Assembly: GCF_022376445.1 (NCBI RefSeq) | Contig: NW_025954977.1 | Span: 310,001 to 374,000 of the forward strand | Length of the DNA stretch: 64,000 nucleotides | Direction: 5' to 3' | Source: Fomitopsis serialis | Taxonomy: Eukaryota > Basidiomycota > Agaricomycetes > Polyporales > Fomitopsidaceae | Part shown: positions 12,539-26,256 of the stretch, one piece after another | How the letters are laid out: each line of letters begins with the position of its first letter | Numbering within the stretch: the stretch's first letter is position 1 | The notes under the pieces: generated by a model | What the model was told of the DNA's origin: nothing | The model's input: only the letters and a program-made list of their open reading frames with translations | The model's database searches: none | Translations under genes and position numbers: made by a program

Positions 12539-15500
12539 CTACTTCCTCGCTCGGAGAACCATATTCTCAAGCGGTATTGCCCGATATTCATCACCATCAG
12601 GAGCCCATACGGCGTCGTCTTGTATATACACGAGCAACCCACCCTTGCCATCGGCGGTGGGAGACACACGGAAGAGGGGCATGCGCGATTCCTCGTGCAC
12701 CCGGCCGGCGGGCATGAACAACAGGTTGTGGGAGGACGCATAATCCTCCACAATAGACCGGAAGGTAATCTCCTGTGTTCGCGCAGGGCGCATTTTGGGT
12801 GCCTTCTGTTGCCCCGTTACCATCGGCGTAGGAGAAGGAGGACGATGGTCCGGCCGGGGCAGCTGTGTGGGTGCATTGGGCCCGAGCTCGATCGCCTTGT
12901 TCATCAACTGCAATCCGCGTGTGAAGCCCTGTGCGATGCCAGGCATGCTCTGCACATTCTCCGAGAACATCCCCTTCCATAACGAGTACCATCGCGCAAC
13001 TTCATCGAAGCTCGGATTCGGCTGGATAAGCCAGACATGCAGCACGTCTAGCCACTTCGGGAAGAATTCGGTCTCGAGGATGCGCGACAATACCATAGGG
13101 CTGAGAAGGCTCTCCCACAGCATGACGTCCTGCAAGGGGCCCATGTCCTGATTGCGTGGATTGACGCGGAAGTCTTCTCGGAGCCTGCTGCCTAGCTTCG
13201 GCACGACATACTTGAGCAGCATGGCATCCCAGTCGCCTACATCGAAGACCTACAACGACCGTCAGTCAGTACGTGAAATGTGCGGATATGAGAAAGGCAG
13301 CAAATTGTACTCACGTCTTTCCAAACGGTCAGGTCGCCCGGCATGCCCTCGGCGACCGCCCAATGCCTGAGCAAACTCTTGACCTTCCTGCGCGCATCAC
13401 CGAGGACGTCGTCCAGCCTCAGACCCACATGAGGCAACCACGGGAACACAAGCGTCTGCAAGGGAACTTTGCTGATGCGAGGGTTCCACCCGTCCACCGC
13501 CTTTGCGACTTTCGGCAATATCAGCTGATCGAAGAAATTGTCTCGAATAAACGGAGGCAGGAAGGCGGACCATGCTTCGTACAGGCGTACTGCAGGCTGT
13601 GGGTCGTCTGGGGACCACTCGTTGTTGATAGATGACCGTACCTTCGGCAACCATGCGTTCCAAAGCAGGCTCTCGTAGGGTGTCATAGGCTTTTCCCTGA
13701 TTACATATGAGTCAGCCTGAAAATCGCATAGATCGGAGTGTCGCACTTACACAACAGGTGCGGGCGAGATGACCGTACTGGACCCATATACTGAGACGTT
13801 GTCCTGCGGCTTCTCCTCATGTGTTGCCATCTTGAGCGCATTTCTCCACAACCGGAACAGCGATGTGAATGCAACAGGATCCTGTAGAGGATGCCATTGC
13901 GCCAACATACGTCGTACCTACGTTGTAGCGTTAACATCAATCATGCTCGCATCAACGTGATCAGTCAACTCACGATAGGGGCAATAGCGGCAACGATGAC
14001 CTCGTCCAACCGATATCTATCGAACTCATTCGCATACTGTCCGAGAAGCTTCTCAAAATTGGCGGAGAAGCTTTCGAGCGAAGGCTCGTACATCGAAGCC
14101 AAGTCTCTTGCCTGCGAATTGATGTCGTCTACCACCAGGTTGACTTGCTGCAAACGAGAGATGACTAGTGTGGCAATGATGAGCGTACGTACCAGTAGGC
14201 AACGAAGAGCGGACTTACGTTCAGCTTCCTCGTTCACTTTCTTCCGCAGCCTTGCATCCTCTGCTTGTATCCACTTCTTACGTTCTCCCAACGCTTTCGC
14301 TTCTTTCGCGAGGCCATCCAAATCGCCTTTGCATGCCTCGGTAATCAGGCGCAGGTTGTGTCGAACCTCAGGAAGACGCATTGGGTCCGAGGTAGGTGTC
14401 CATGATGCCATTGATACATCTGCGAGAGAAGAAACCTCTCTGAGCTAGAGATTTGCAGCAAATTAGACTCAGACCATGACGTCGGCGAATCAGTATACGT
14501 ACAGTAGCACCGGTAGCATCTATGATCTGCCCAACACCAGCAGGCTGAGCATCCTGACCGGCTCCTGCCACAATCTCCTCGTACGTCTTGTGTTCAATCC
14601 GTGTCTTTGCCTTGCGCGGCTTCTTCCACGCCTGCGCCCTCTCCTCACGGGCCTTCGCAGCCTTGCGACCGAGCTTCGTAGCAGGCTTGTCCTCATCATC
14701 ACTGACAACCTCCCCGCGACGTCGCGCCTCCGCTTTCGCTTGCGCTGTCTTCTCCCCAAAGCCCTTGAACGCGAGACCCATGCCCTTAGGACGCAGCTTG
14801 CTTTCGACTGGGGTGACGATGCCTTCGCCTGACGCACCCAGACCAGTGCCCGCCTGCCAGCCCATCTTCTCCAGCATCTTCGCACCAAAAGAGCTCCCGA
14901 GCTTACTGAAGTGCTGCCGCTCGGCCGCGCTGAGGGTGGGTGCGGGTTTCGGAGTGCCCGACCTGCTCTTGCCATCGCGTAGGAACGAGCGTTGAGCGCG
15001 GGCACCCCCAAACGCAGACGGTAGGTCCTTTGAAGTCGTTGGCACGGGTGAGGGCTCCGGCGCAGCATCGGCAGGCGGGGTTGAGGTGCGCTCAGACGAG
15101 CCAATGCCTCCCCTGCTGAACCCAAGGCCTCCTTTGAATCCAGAGAATGCACTCTTTGCTTGAGACGTTGAGGCCCCGATGCCGATACCACCAAAGCGGG
15201 GCCGCACCTCTTCCTCCTCTTCCTCACGTACTCTGGGAGAGGGCGGCTTCGAGGGGCCCGAATCGTCGGTCTGCATTGCGTCGTCCGCCTGCTCCTCATC
15301 CGAGCTGCTCGGACCTCCATCTCCGACTTCCTCGTCTGCACCTGCATCCTTCATCTCTGCATCCGCATCTGTTACCTTGTCCATGTCCACCTTCTCACCA
15401 GACACAAAGGCCGGAGCCTTCGCCCAATCCCTCCGCTTCTCGGTCTTCCCCCCTCGGCGACCGCCAAACCCCTCGTCTTCATCGTCGTCTGCAAATACGC

Positions 15501-15684
15501 CGTAGATAGCGTCCACCTTCCCGTCCTTCCGGCGCCGCTTGCGCTTGTACGGATCCTCGAATAGTTCGCGCTCTTCACGCGCATCGGGGTCATTCGCGTC
15601 ATGGTTTGGGTCGTTATGGTCGTCAACGTCGGATACGGAGGAGGAATCGTCGTCGTCAAGCAGCTGTCGTTTTCTCCGTGCCAT
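12539..15684 (-). CDS. TFIP11: TFIP11/Ntr1-type G-patch splicing factor
   Basis: Homologue of human TFIP11 and yeast Ntr1/Spp382, which activates the helicase Prp43/DHX15 to take apart the spliceosome in the nucleus. Six exons: 15684-14503, 14444-14219, 14164-13974, 13917-13751, 13696-13315 and 13259-12539. Start: MARRKRQLLDDDDSSSVSDV, followed by an acidic and Lys/Arg-rich TIP_N region (KVDAIYGVFADDDEDEGFGG). A G-patch lies near residues 290-330 (GAKMLEKMGWQAGTGLGASG). The C-terminal GCFC/TFIP11 domain includes PEVRHNLRLI, VVDDINSQA, LVFPWLPHVG, WHPLQDP and VWLIQPNPSFDEVARWY, and the protein ends LENMVLRARK. The frame is clean over about 950 residues. It shares a roughly 730 bp divergent region with the aminotransferase gene. 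Confidence 0.93.
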
Positions 15685-16417
15685 GGCTTGGACGGCTCGG
15701 TCGGCAGTGGGTGCAGTTCCAAGTGGCTATAGTCACTGGGATACCGCCAGGCGGAGTCGTGGGCGATCGAGAGCACGTGATGATGCATCTCGAGGATCGC
15801 TCGAGACGGTTGCATTCGGACGTCCGTCTCCACAACGGTCGACGCTCGTATTCACTGCAACCGCTGTGCGCTACAAATTACTACCGGCATATCATCAGGG
15901 ACGTCGGTTCGATATCCAGCACCCTAGAGTCTCGCCTGGGACAACGACAACGGGACGACAATGTCTAGGCGCGATACGTTCAGGACTCGGAGTCACTGGC
16001 AAGCGCACACATATGTATTAAGGTAGGCTGTCCGGCACCGACTTCTCATCACGCAATCCGCATTTCTAATACAGTACCACCTTCTCATGAGAGTCGATTT
16101 ATGAGTCTTGAGCTTCTGACCTCCTCATATGAATGCCTGAAGTGGTACGAATGTAAGGGGGAGTCAGAACAACTCGAAGGCTTCGCCTGTAAGCTGTCCT
16201 ATGTACCGCAATCAGAGGTCACCAAGTAGTCTCTCGACTCATTGGACTTCCTCGCACTCCTTTGACCAATTGATCAATGCAATCGATGCTTGCGCAGCTG
16301 GATGCATTGAAGAAGCGCACGGGGATCGATTCGTTCCGCATGGGTTCCGAGAATGCGGTATCTGGAGGGTATAATAGTTATCTGAGGTGGAGTGAGTCAC
16401 TTCTGCACATCTTGACC
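15685..16417. other. divergent promoter region
   Basis: A 733 bp gap between the starts of TFIP11 (-) and the aminotransferase (+). The short frames found here lack motifs. No repeat stands out. Confidence 0.45.
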
Positions 16418-18225
16418 ATGGCACCACTGCGACTGACGAGACGAGTGCCGCTATTGCGAAGCCGTCGCTCAAAGCGACCTCCATCTTGCACAGGACTCCG
16501 TGTCCGCCACCTATCGCGAGCTCGGCGCAGGGCATCTATGTGACTCTAGATGATGGGCGGCAACTCATAGATGCCGTCGGTGGTGCTGCCGTAGCATGCA
16601 TTGGAGACGGCCACCCTGCTGTCAAGAACGCGTTGAAGGAACAGGTCGACAAGATGTCTTGTTTGTGCTCTCAGAAAGATGTGTCCGCGCACCGATTGAT
16701 GTGACCTTCCACCAGATGTATACAACATGCAACTGTCGAATGAGCCTGCGGAGGAGCTGGCGAAGCTTGTTATTGAACAGAGCAACGGGGCCTTTGACCT
16801 CGTCGGCTTCGTTTCCGGAGGTATGTACGGCATATGCATAGGTCATGGTGCGCAGCTGAGACATGCACAGGGAGCGAGGCCATGGAAGGAGTGATCAAGA
16901 CCGCTCGTCAGGTAGGCTCCCGTGTGGCAATAAATTCTATGCGCGGTGTTCACTAAACAACACGCAACACAGTACTTCTTCGAGACGAAACAGCCGCAGA
17001 GGACGAACTTCATCGCCCGCTACCTATCCTACCACGGCAACTCAATCGGCACATTGTCCCTCGCGCATCATGCTGCGCGCCGTGGCCCATACGAGGGGAT
17101 CCTCGACCATGAACACTTTCACCATGTCTCCCCTGCGTACGCCAAGCGCTTCCAGAAGCATGGTGAGACAGAGGAACAATACGTCGAGAGGCTACGCCAG
17201 GAACTGGAAGACAAATTCATTGAGCTTGGCCCGGATACTATCATTGGCTGTCAGTGCGCAATGCGACGCCAGGTATTTTACCATTACTGACTGGTCCAAA
17301 GTTGTTGCAGAAACGGTCGTTGGCGCCACCACGGGAGTTGTACCGGCGCCGAAAGGTTATTTCAAGGCTATGAAGTCTGTCTGTGACAAGTATGGCGCGC
17401 TATTCATCCTCGATGAGGTCATGTGCGGAATGGGCCGTAAGTCGTAAGCCGAGTCCTCTGAGTTTAATGCTGATGGACATGTATAGGCATGGGCACACTG
17501 CATGGATGGCAGAGCTTCGGTGACAACGTCTCTCCTGACCTTCAGGCAGTTGCCAAGGGCCTCGGTGGAGGGTACGCCCGAAACGTCGATGTTCCTGCCA
17601 TCTGCTGACCTGCCACTGTGATAGCTATGCATCCATTGGCGCCGTTCTACTGTCGAAGAAGGTTGCCGATGGTATTCGAGACACGTCGGGCTTTTGGAAG
17701 CACGGCCATACCTATCAGGTGCGCTTCTGACTTGCTCCGGGGATAGCGCGCATACCTATCTGACGTGCCCCACTTTTCCTTAGGCTCATCCTCTGGCTTG
17801 TGCGGCTTCGCTTGCTGTACAGAAGGTCATCATTGAAGAGAACCTGCTCGAGAACGCTCAGGTTCAGGGTGCTTACCTCGGTCTCTTCTTCGCGACGCCT
17901 CCAGTCGCCTAATGCTGTCGCTGCGCCGTTCGTCTTTGATGTTCGCGGGGGCGGTGCGTGGTGGGGTGTGGAGTTTGATTTTACGGGCCCGGAGGCGTCA
18001 AGAGTGAACTTCAGGGGTACACCTTTCGGTCTTCTGGCGCAGGCACGGTGCATGGAAAAGGGCCTAATCATCATGGGCCTCACCGGGGGCGCAAATGTTG
18101 AGGGTACCGCTGGCGACCACTTGATGCTCTCCCCCGCGTACAATGTTACCCGGGAGCAGGTAGAGACGATCACTAACATATTCGTGGAAGCTATTGAGGA
18201 GGTACTCAAAGACAGCACTGTCTAG
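16418..18225 (+). CDS. class III PLP-dependent aminotransferase (two apparent small deletions)
   Basis: A fold-type I, class III aminotransferase of the GABA/ornithine/beta-alanine transaminase group; the substrate cannot be read from sequence. Exons: 16418-16660, 16716-16820, 16871-16911, 16973-17249, 17302-17436, 17487-17571, 17625-17718, 17784-18225. Motifs: AVGGAAVACIGDGHPAV; FVSGGSEAMEGVIKTARQYF (PLP phosphate site); LSYHGNSIGTLSL; LFILDEVMCGMGRMGTLHGW (DE near the pyridine nitrogen); LQAVAKGLGGGYASIGAVL, whose Lys should form the Schiff base; HGHTYQAHPLACAASLAVQ. Two places break the frame: just after the start ATG (16418-16425), where one added base gives MATTATDETSAA, and near 17891-17903, where two missing bases would join FFAT to RLQSPNAVAAPFVFDVRGGG. 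The end EVLKDSTV and all catalytic segments are intact, so I read this as a functional gene in imperfect sequence. Confidence 0.85.
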
Positions 18226-18577
18226 TCAGGTTGTCGGGTGCAACATAAGTAGCATAGATAGTTGCGACGCCATTGTACGAATTGTACGAATTTGAGAATA
18301 AAAAGTGATTGTATCCGTTGGCACACTTGAGGCCCGGCCGGATGTCTTTTAGGAGTCTTGCCCGTCTTGCCGGAACCTAAGAACGCTGCAGGCTCCTCCC
18401 CAGACAGGCTGAAACAGCCACAAGCAGTTTGGGCGGAGAAAGCGGCGTCTGAATAGGCCGGTTACGCGCCCGCGCTCGCCGTCCTGCCTTGGCTCGACGC
18501 CGCCACAATCCCTCCTCATCGTAACTGCCATTCGATAGCCTATAGACAAGGAATCGATGGCCGGCTGTATGCACTAA
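18226..18577. other. intergenic, no supported gene
   Basis: A 352 bp gap holding the aminotransferase 3' end (an AATAAA-like gaataaaaa stretch near 18294) and the UFD4 promoter. No gene is seen. Confidence 0.45.
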
Positions 18578-21500
18578 ATGGACTACACCCAGCAGCAAGA
18601 AGTGACCAGTAGCTGCAGTCCATCCACGTCGCACCCTGAAGAGCCATCTGCGTCGCTCCCAGGATCCTCCACAGACGCCAAGGTCTTGCGCTCGAGCGCG
18701 AGAGTGAAAGCTGCCAAACAGAAGGAGAAAGAGAAGGAACACAGCTCTACGGAACAGGCCACGTCTTCATCCATCCCAGCCAAACGTGCCCGCGAGGCTG
18801 CCTCAGCCAAGGGAAAGGGAAAGGAAGTGTCTGACGAAGCTTCACGGGCGAGCAAGAGGTCAGTGTACACAGCAATCCCCAGGCGCAGGTGCTGACGGAT
18901 ACCATGTAGAGCGCGCCGCGCCACTTATCCCACCGGTTCTGCGTTAACGATCAACGAACCTCCAACCGACACTAAAGGCAAGAGACGAGCGCAGGCAAAT
19001 AGCTCCGAAGGAGAGGAGAACCTTGCTTCGTCTTCCACTACAACCAAGCGTACGAGAACCGTCAGCGCGTACTCCCTCCGATCCCGATCGGAAGCTCAAG
19101 CAGCGACTGAAATGACGAAGAAGACGAGGTACGAGCAGTTCCTACCGTGCTGTCTGGTCTTACTCATCTCAGTGGCTTAGAACGACATCGGGGAAGGGCA
19201 AGGCCGCCGCGAAGAGCAAAGTCATGTCAGCTATGCCTAGTACATCCCGGGCTGACGAAGACGTTGAGATGATGGATGCGGAGTGCATGCACGCAGAGCT
19301 CGAACAACCCAGCGAGAAGCATGAGGATATGGACGATTATACAGGCGGCGAAGATGTTGACGATGTCGAGCAACATGATGAGGGAGATGATCAGGACGAG
19401 CCGCCTGAGGAGGACCAGAGGGAACCTGCGAAGCAATCAAGTGACGGTTTGGACGAACCGTCAGCCATGGCAATCTTTGGTGACTATCGTCAGCTTGGGT
19501 CATACATGATGGGTCTGTCTAGTCGTCTGAAGACTATGCTGAACAATATCAAGCCCACCGCTGACCCCACTACGCGTCTCCTTACCCTCCAAGAGCTGAG
19601 CGAGCTGCTCAGCATCAGTACGGAAGATACTCTTGCCGGTTCTTTCCAGGTAGAGTCCTTCGTTCGAGAGCTCGTTCGCGTTCTGGGGGGCACTGGTGGA
19701 GATCCGGATGAAGACGACGATCAAGATCCACAAGACGTTGACGAGGATGCTGCACTTGCGGCAGCCTTGGCAATGAGCGCCGGTGGAGGTGCATACCAAG
19801 GTGACGAGAATCTAGAAGCTCAAGTGCTAGCGTGCAGGTGTCTCGCCAATCTCATGGAGGCGTTACCGGGTGTGGCGCACACCGTCGTCTACCACGGCGC
19901 CATCCCTGTCCTGTGTAGCAAACTGATCGAAATCTCATACATCGATTTAGCGGAGCAAACGCTCAGCGTGAGTGGTGAGATTTCCATGCGTACTTAACAG
20001 ATCTAAATAGGTTTGGTTCGCAGACGTTGGAGAAGATCTCTGAAGAGTTCCCGAGCTCGATTGTCCGTGAAGGCGGTCTCGCTGCGTTGCTAAACTATCT
20101 CGACTTCTTTTCCATCGCTGTCCAGAGAACGGCCCTACAAGCAGCCTCGAATTGCTGTCGTAACATCTCGGCTGAACACTTCCCCATGGTGCGCGGAGTA
20201 TGGCCCACTATCCGCAATTGCCTGGGATATGCCGATCAACGACTGGTTGAGTTCGCATGTCTCTGCGTCATCCGTGTCGTAGATGCCTATCACCGTATTG
20301 CTCCCGACAAACTGGAAAGCCTCGTCGATGTCGACCTCGTTCGTGCCGTCAACCTACTTCTCTTGCCTTCCGGTGGATCCCCGTTGATTGCGGCGGGTAC
20401 TTTTACGCTACTGCTCCGAGCGATGGCAACAGCCGCACGCGCGAGTCCCAAGATCACCCTCGTCTTGTTGGAGGCCGGCATAGTGGACACCCTGTATCAG
20501 ATCCTGACCGGTGTTCTGCCTCCCGCATCTGAGGATGGCGAGGAGCAGGGTGATGGAGCCGGAGGACAAGGCCTTGGTGGCGGACTGGCGGACATGACCG
20601 TCATGGAGAACCTTGCGCATCGTCCAAAGGATCAAGTAGAAGAAACACTCAGTCTCGTATCGGAGCTCATGCCACCGTTGCCTAAGGGTAAGTGCGTCAC
20701 TCTCATGACAGTTTCGTATCCTAACGGTTGGCCTCCGCTGTAGATGGTGTGTTTGATCATAAGACCTACACCGAGAGGGCATTGTCCAAACTCGTCAAGG
20801 CAAGAGCGAAGGCTGAGCGTGCTGCTGCGCGGCAGGCGATGTCCGCTGTAGCGGCCGCTCTGCTCGGGGAAGATACGTCCACTGCAGGGGCCTCGACAGC
20901 GATTCCTGCGCAGCCAGAGGACAGCGCTTCCCAAGACCCTGGTTCCGCAGATACCCAGTCCATACACGACGGTGACGAGAGCATGATCTCACTGATACTA
21001 CCGAAGGAGATAACGTCCGACCGTACGGAGCTCTTGCGATCAAAGCCTGCGGTTGTAGGAAGGTTCCTGCACCTCATGGTGCCCATTCTAGTCGACGTCT
21101 ACGCGGCGAGTGTCATGAGCCCGGTGCGGATCAAGACACTCACCGGTCTATTGAAAGCTGTCAGTTTCCTTGAGGCCGATGAATTGGTTCGGGTGTTCAA
21201 GGTACGTTGTGTTTGTTAAGCCGATGGGTAGCGACGCTTACGATCCTTGCTGCAGTTTGTCCCCATCGCAACCTTTGCATCATCAATCCTCTCTTCCAAG
21301 GATCACCCCAGCCTGGTTATCGGCGCCCTCCAAATAGTGGAAGTGCTTCTCAGCAAGGCTCCTGCAGAGTACAAGCCAGCTTTCAGACGCGAGGGAGTGC
21401 TGCACGAGATCGAACTCCTCGCAGCGCGACCCGTCGCGACGAGGTCTAAAGACAAGGACAAAGACAAAGAGAAGGAGACTGACGCATCAGCCCCTACGGA

Positions 21501-24500
21501 ACCTCCTGCGACGTCTACCCCTCCCACAGCGGCTACCTCAGTACCTGGGGCCAAGAAACTGTCCTCTCTTTCTCTCGAGCCTGACGACGCCATCACCTGG
21601 CGAGCAAGAGTCATACGATACAAGTATCTGCTCGGAGCAGAAGAGGAACAAAGCGATGACTTGTTCACTACACTCAAGTGCGTTGTTGATGAAATCAGCA
21701 AGCAAGATGCTTCCGAAGGGGAGCTTGAGACCGCCCTTGCGTCCCTGGCCGATTTGTTCGCTTCGCCGCATACATCTGTATCCAGCTTTGAGCTCCTCCA
21801 GAGCGGCCTAGTGGATGGTCTCCTGCGCCTTGTGACGGATGAAGAGCGACATGGTGAGTCTTCTTCCCTGTTGTTCTTCAATACCCTCATTGTCGATGTA
21901 GTGGGTCTTGATCGACGACGGGAGCTACTCTACCGCGTGTTCACTACCCAGAAGTTGAAGACGAGTATCACCGGTCAGACTCCTCTTGCAACGCTGGTCA
22001 AGAAGTTGCAGGAAAGTCTCACGAGGATGGAGTCATTCGAAGTTGTTACAGTCGCTCAGAGTTCAGATGGTAGGACTTTTTTGGCCCCGTCTAGTTTATC
22101 ATGTTGCTCATGGCCGAACAGATTCCAAGCGTAGTTCACCGTCGCTGCTCGCCCGCCAGCTGCGTCTACGTCTGGTCGCAGCTGAGGATTCTGATGTGCC
22201 AAAGAGCCTCAGTAACATCGTCGTGTCCATCCATGCGATCGCGACTTTCCAGGCTTTGCATGACTATCTTCGCCCACGAGTTGCTGGCTCTCTCCCAAGT
22301 GGTTCTCGGCTGTCAGGGATGCTTGCAGCGCTCGCCGCGTCTGCCCTCGCGCCTCCATCATCTTCGCGTAGTGCACTTCCCACTTCACCCGCACCCAATG
22401 CCGCCCCACCCGACTCCGCGAGTATAGCACGTCGACGAAGCCTCCGTCTCAGTGCGAAGAAGGTAGGCGGCGTAGATGGTCCTTCTGAGCCATCAGCGCC
22501 GCCCGAGGCAGACGCAGCCCCGGATCAGTTTCCCCCAAAGTCATCATCTGATTCATCACCATCTGCCGCTCCTGAGGTCCCAGAAGCCACCACGTCACCA
22601 TCAGCACCGGATAGTGCGTCAAGCGGGACTGCCGTGCAGGAACCCGAATTCACTGCCGACTTCACTGATGATGAGATCGATGTAGATGCTGAGGTATGCT
22701 GTGTCGCCTTTGCCCGGTGCTCCTTACCAATTCTGCTTAGGTTCTTGAGGACGACGAGCAGATGGACAATCCGGATGCCGATAAGACGATAAACTTGTCA
22801 GTTGGTGAAGGTGAGTAGAGTTTTTATGGACGGGAATGCGCAGGTACTAAGACTTCGGCAGACGGATCAAAGGTTGAGGCTCAAACTCCTGACGGGACAA
22901 GGGTGCCGACCCCAGCACCTGCGAAGAGTCGACCTCCTCTCAGTAGCGGACGTAGTGCCGCGAGTACTGGAGCGTCGTACGCCGCCGCAGTGAAGTCTAA
23001 ACCAAATGACTGGCACCTAGAGTTCTTTATGGACGACCACAAACTGCCCCTTGACTTGACAATCTATGGTGCCGTGCACCAGCATGAAGGGCGTAAGAAG
23101 TCTGGCCAGACGCTGTCGCCTAGCTTGTTTTGGCAGGGTGTTTACACTGTCAAGTTCAAGAAAGTCCCTGGTCCAGTCCCTCCGTCAGAGTGTAAGCTGT
23201 TTGCTTCTGCTGATTTGTGATGCCCTACTAACCGTCGTCATAGCTCGGAGCGATGAGTTCGGGTCACGAAGTCGCTCGCCAACTCCACCGTTGTCATCGC
23301 TTCCAGAAGATGCCCCGCATGGGAAGATACTGCGACTCTTACGTGTTCTGCATAAACTGAACGTGCAGGAGAGCGAACGTCCTGCGGTGCCAGGTTACAG
23401 GCGCGTGCTACCGGAGAGCGCCTTTGTCAACAATAAGCTCACGGCCAAATTGACACGGCAACTGGAGGAACCCATGATCGTTGCCAGGTAAGTGTTCGTA
23501 TAATCTACACCGAATATGCAGCTGAAATCCTGTGTAGCTCATGCCTTCCTGAATGGGCCCTCGACCTTCCTCAACATTTCCCGTTCCTCTTCCCCTTCGG
23601 CACCCGCTACAACTTCCTACAATCGACATCGTTCGGCTATGCTCGCCTCATTCTCAAGTGGCAAAGTCAGCAGAGCCGTGGCCAGGACAGTTCAAGGCGA
23701 GACGACGGCGTAGGTTTCCTGGGAAGACTACAACGGCAGAAAGTCCGCATCTCTCGTCAGCACATCCTCGAGTCTGCCGTCAAGGTGTTCGAGTTATACG
23801 GTTCCTCGTCGTCCATCCTCGAAGTGGAGTACTTCGAAGAAGTAGGCACGGGGTTGGGACCTACTCTCGAGTTCTACTCCCTCGTCTCGAAGGAGTTCGC
23901 GCGGAAGGACCTCAAGATTTGGCGGGACGCTGACCCGACGCTCTCCGGTACATATGTCCACCATCCGCTTGGTTTGTTCCCTGCGCCGATCAATGTAGAT
24001 ATTGTGGGTGACGTGTCGCAGTGAGTTTCTCACCTTTAGATCTCCTATCTGGATGTTTACTCTTCTGTCCAGCAAACGAACGCATATCTTCCGGGTGATT
24101 GGGCAGTTTGTCGCAAAGGCCCTGTTGGATTCTCGAATCATCGATTTGTCCTTCAACAAGGTCTTCCTCAAGCTGGTTCTCGGAGAGGAGGTTTCTCTGA
24201 CAGTTGATAACCTTAGGGTAAGTGTGACGGTTAGGCTTCTTCGCGCCTATGCTAAGCTGATGCACCTCGTATAGCGCGTCGACCCCGACCTGGCTGCCTC
24301 GCTGGAACAGATTCAGAGCTTCGCCAGTGTGAAGTCTCAGGCCGAGAAGGTATGAGTGCCGCACCTTACCGGCTAGACCATGACTGACAGGCACCCGTAG
24401 ATCCGCCGTAAGCTAGGTGTCGTAGAAGACGTCATGGTAGAAGATCTTGCATTGGATTTCACGATCCCTGGCTATGACATCGAATTACGCGTAAGTGTCG

Positions 24501-25212
24501 GAGCTTCGGTCGGAGATGGTCGACTTATCCCATTTATGATGCAGCCTGGGGGCCGAAACATCGCGGTCACTTCGGAGAACGTTGATGATTATGTTCATGA
24601 AATACTGGACGCAATCATTGGCAGGGGTGCGCAACTGCAGGCGAAGGCGTTCCGGGAGGGTTTCTCGAAGGTGTTCCCGATTGCCGATCTGCAGGCGTTT
24701 ACGACGGACGAGCTGGTTATGTTGTTCGGGAACTCCGAAGAAGACTGGAGTCTAGAGAGTGAGCACCAAGCCTCTCTTCCTATCCCTAACGTTTGACTTC
24801 ATCGCTGTTCATAGCCTTAAGTGAGGTTTTGAAGGCTGACCATGGCTTCAATGTCGAGAGTCGTGCGATCCATGACCTGCTCGAGATCATGTCCGAGTTC
24901 AACCTGCCTACTCGCCGCAGCTACCTCCAATTCATCACCGGAAGTCCAAGACTGCCAATAGGCGGTATGTTTGGTATTATGTCTACTATTCGCATCGCTG
25001 ATCATGGCGATGTAGGCTTCCGAGGGTTGAACCCAACGTTGACGGTTGTGCGCAAGCCGCACGAGGCACCCCTGACCGCTGATGACTACTTGCCGAGTGT
25101 CATGACGTGCGTCAACTACCTCAAGCTCCCCGAATACTCGTCCAAGGCCGTCATGCGGGAGAAGTTGCACATCGCCATGCAGGAGGGCGTCGGAAGTTTC
25201 CACTTGTCATAG
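18578..25212 (+). CDS. UFD4: HECT-type E3 ubiquitin ligase, Ufd4/TRIP12 family
   Basis: A very large E3 ligase that in yeast recognises ubiquitin-fusion degrons and assembles chains for the proteasome. About 16 exons join without any frame conflict. Start at 18578 ([13 protein letters not shown]), then a Lys/Ser-rich and acidic region. An armadillo-like block follows ([60 protein letters not shown]), as in TRIP12. Next come Ser/Pro-rich linkers, then [11 protein letters not shown] and the C-terminal HECT domain: [94 protein letters not shown]. The catalytic Cys is in [16 protein letters not shown] (codon 25108-25110), and it ends GVGSFHLS with the usual C-terminal hydrophobic tail. It is over 1,800 residues long. 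This is the longest gene in the window and shows no sequence damage. Confidence 0.94.
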
Positions 25213-25511
25213 TATCGTCGCCGGTTTGTCGTCCGCTATTCTCTGTATCTCTTGTTGCTGTGCTTTTAGCATTCCCTCACACTCCGTACTACGTAGACCA
25301 TCTTTGGACGTTCATAGCATCCCCTCAATCCATGTATCAAGCATACGGATATGCGAATACTATGTAATTTATGCCATACTCTCATTGAATGAATGTTCTG
25401 TTGGTCCTTGCCTTCGAACCGAGCTGAGATCCGTGAGAAGCGATGACAAATCTGCGACGACCTCGCTTCATGCGCGTCTGTACTTCAGCAACGCCTTGCG
25501 ATCCGGCGACC

Positions 25512-26116
25512 ATGTCTAAACATCATCCAGGTACATCGCACATCGGACCGCCGAGAGGTATTCTATGCTAATGCGCTGTTCTGGTAGATTTGATTATGTG
25601 CAGACGCCAACCAGGCATAGGTGAGTTTTTGCGTCCTAGTCGTACTTCGACGTAGACTGACGTCCGGCACTCAGCCATTGGTCGTCTGTGCGAGAAATGC
25701 GACGGGAAGTGGTGCGTAGGTCTGGTTCCCCTTGTTCGCAAATGCTGACATTGTGGTTTAGCCCGGTGTGTGATTCATACGTACGCCCAGAGACACTTGT
25801 CCGTATATGTGACGAGTGCAACTTCGGTACTTACGGAGGGCGATGCATCATCTGCGGCTCGCCAGGTACGTACAAGTGGCTTCGTGGAATCCTTGCATGT
25901 GGGCTGTTCTGACGGGGCTGTAGGGATCTCTGACGCATACTACTGCGCTGAGTGTACCAGGTTAGAAAAGGATCGTGACGGGTGTCCGAAGATCGTCAAC
26001 CTCGGCGCGAGCAGGACGGATCTCTTCTATGAGCGGCGTCGTCTCGGTATGTCATGCTTGTCTGGGTCCCTGGCCGTCGGGCTAACGTGTCGTATGCAGG
26101 CTTCAAAAAAGGATAG
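25512..26116 (+). CDS. RDS3: Rds3/PHF5A, SF3b zinc-finger subunit
   Basis: A small, highly conserved zinc protein of the SF3b complex in U2 snRNP, needed for branch-point recognition. Six exons: 25512-25530, 25588-25620, 25675-25711, 25762-25865, 25924-26046 and 26100-26116. Spliced protein of about 110 residues: [100 protein letters not shown], then ERRRLGFKKG. All CxxC pairs that build its three-zinc knot are present. Human PHF5A ends in GFKKR; here the C terminus is GFKKG. Single open frames never exceed a fragment of this gene, so it is easily missed without splicing. Confidence 0.95.
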
Positions 26117-26256
26117 GATGTGCTTCCTCCGTCGAGAGCTCTTGTATCATAGTGTACATTACACGTCATGTACTCCGCCCGTATGCGTGTGCAGAACAAA
26201 ATGCAATTTGATTTGTATACCTACCTACCAGATTGATCCGCTGGTGCACGTTAATA

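Noticed and set aside
14520..15347. 275-codon minus-strand open frame
   Set aside because: It is an alternative frame of TFIP11 exon 1; the real frame contains the G-patch and matches the family.
21440..21480. [10 protein letters not shown] repeat in UFD4 considered as a possible assembly repeat
   Set aside because: It is short, in frame, and low-complexity charged linkers are usual in this protein.
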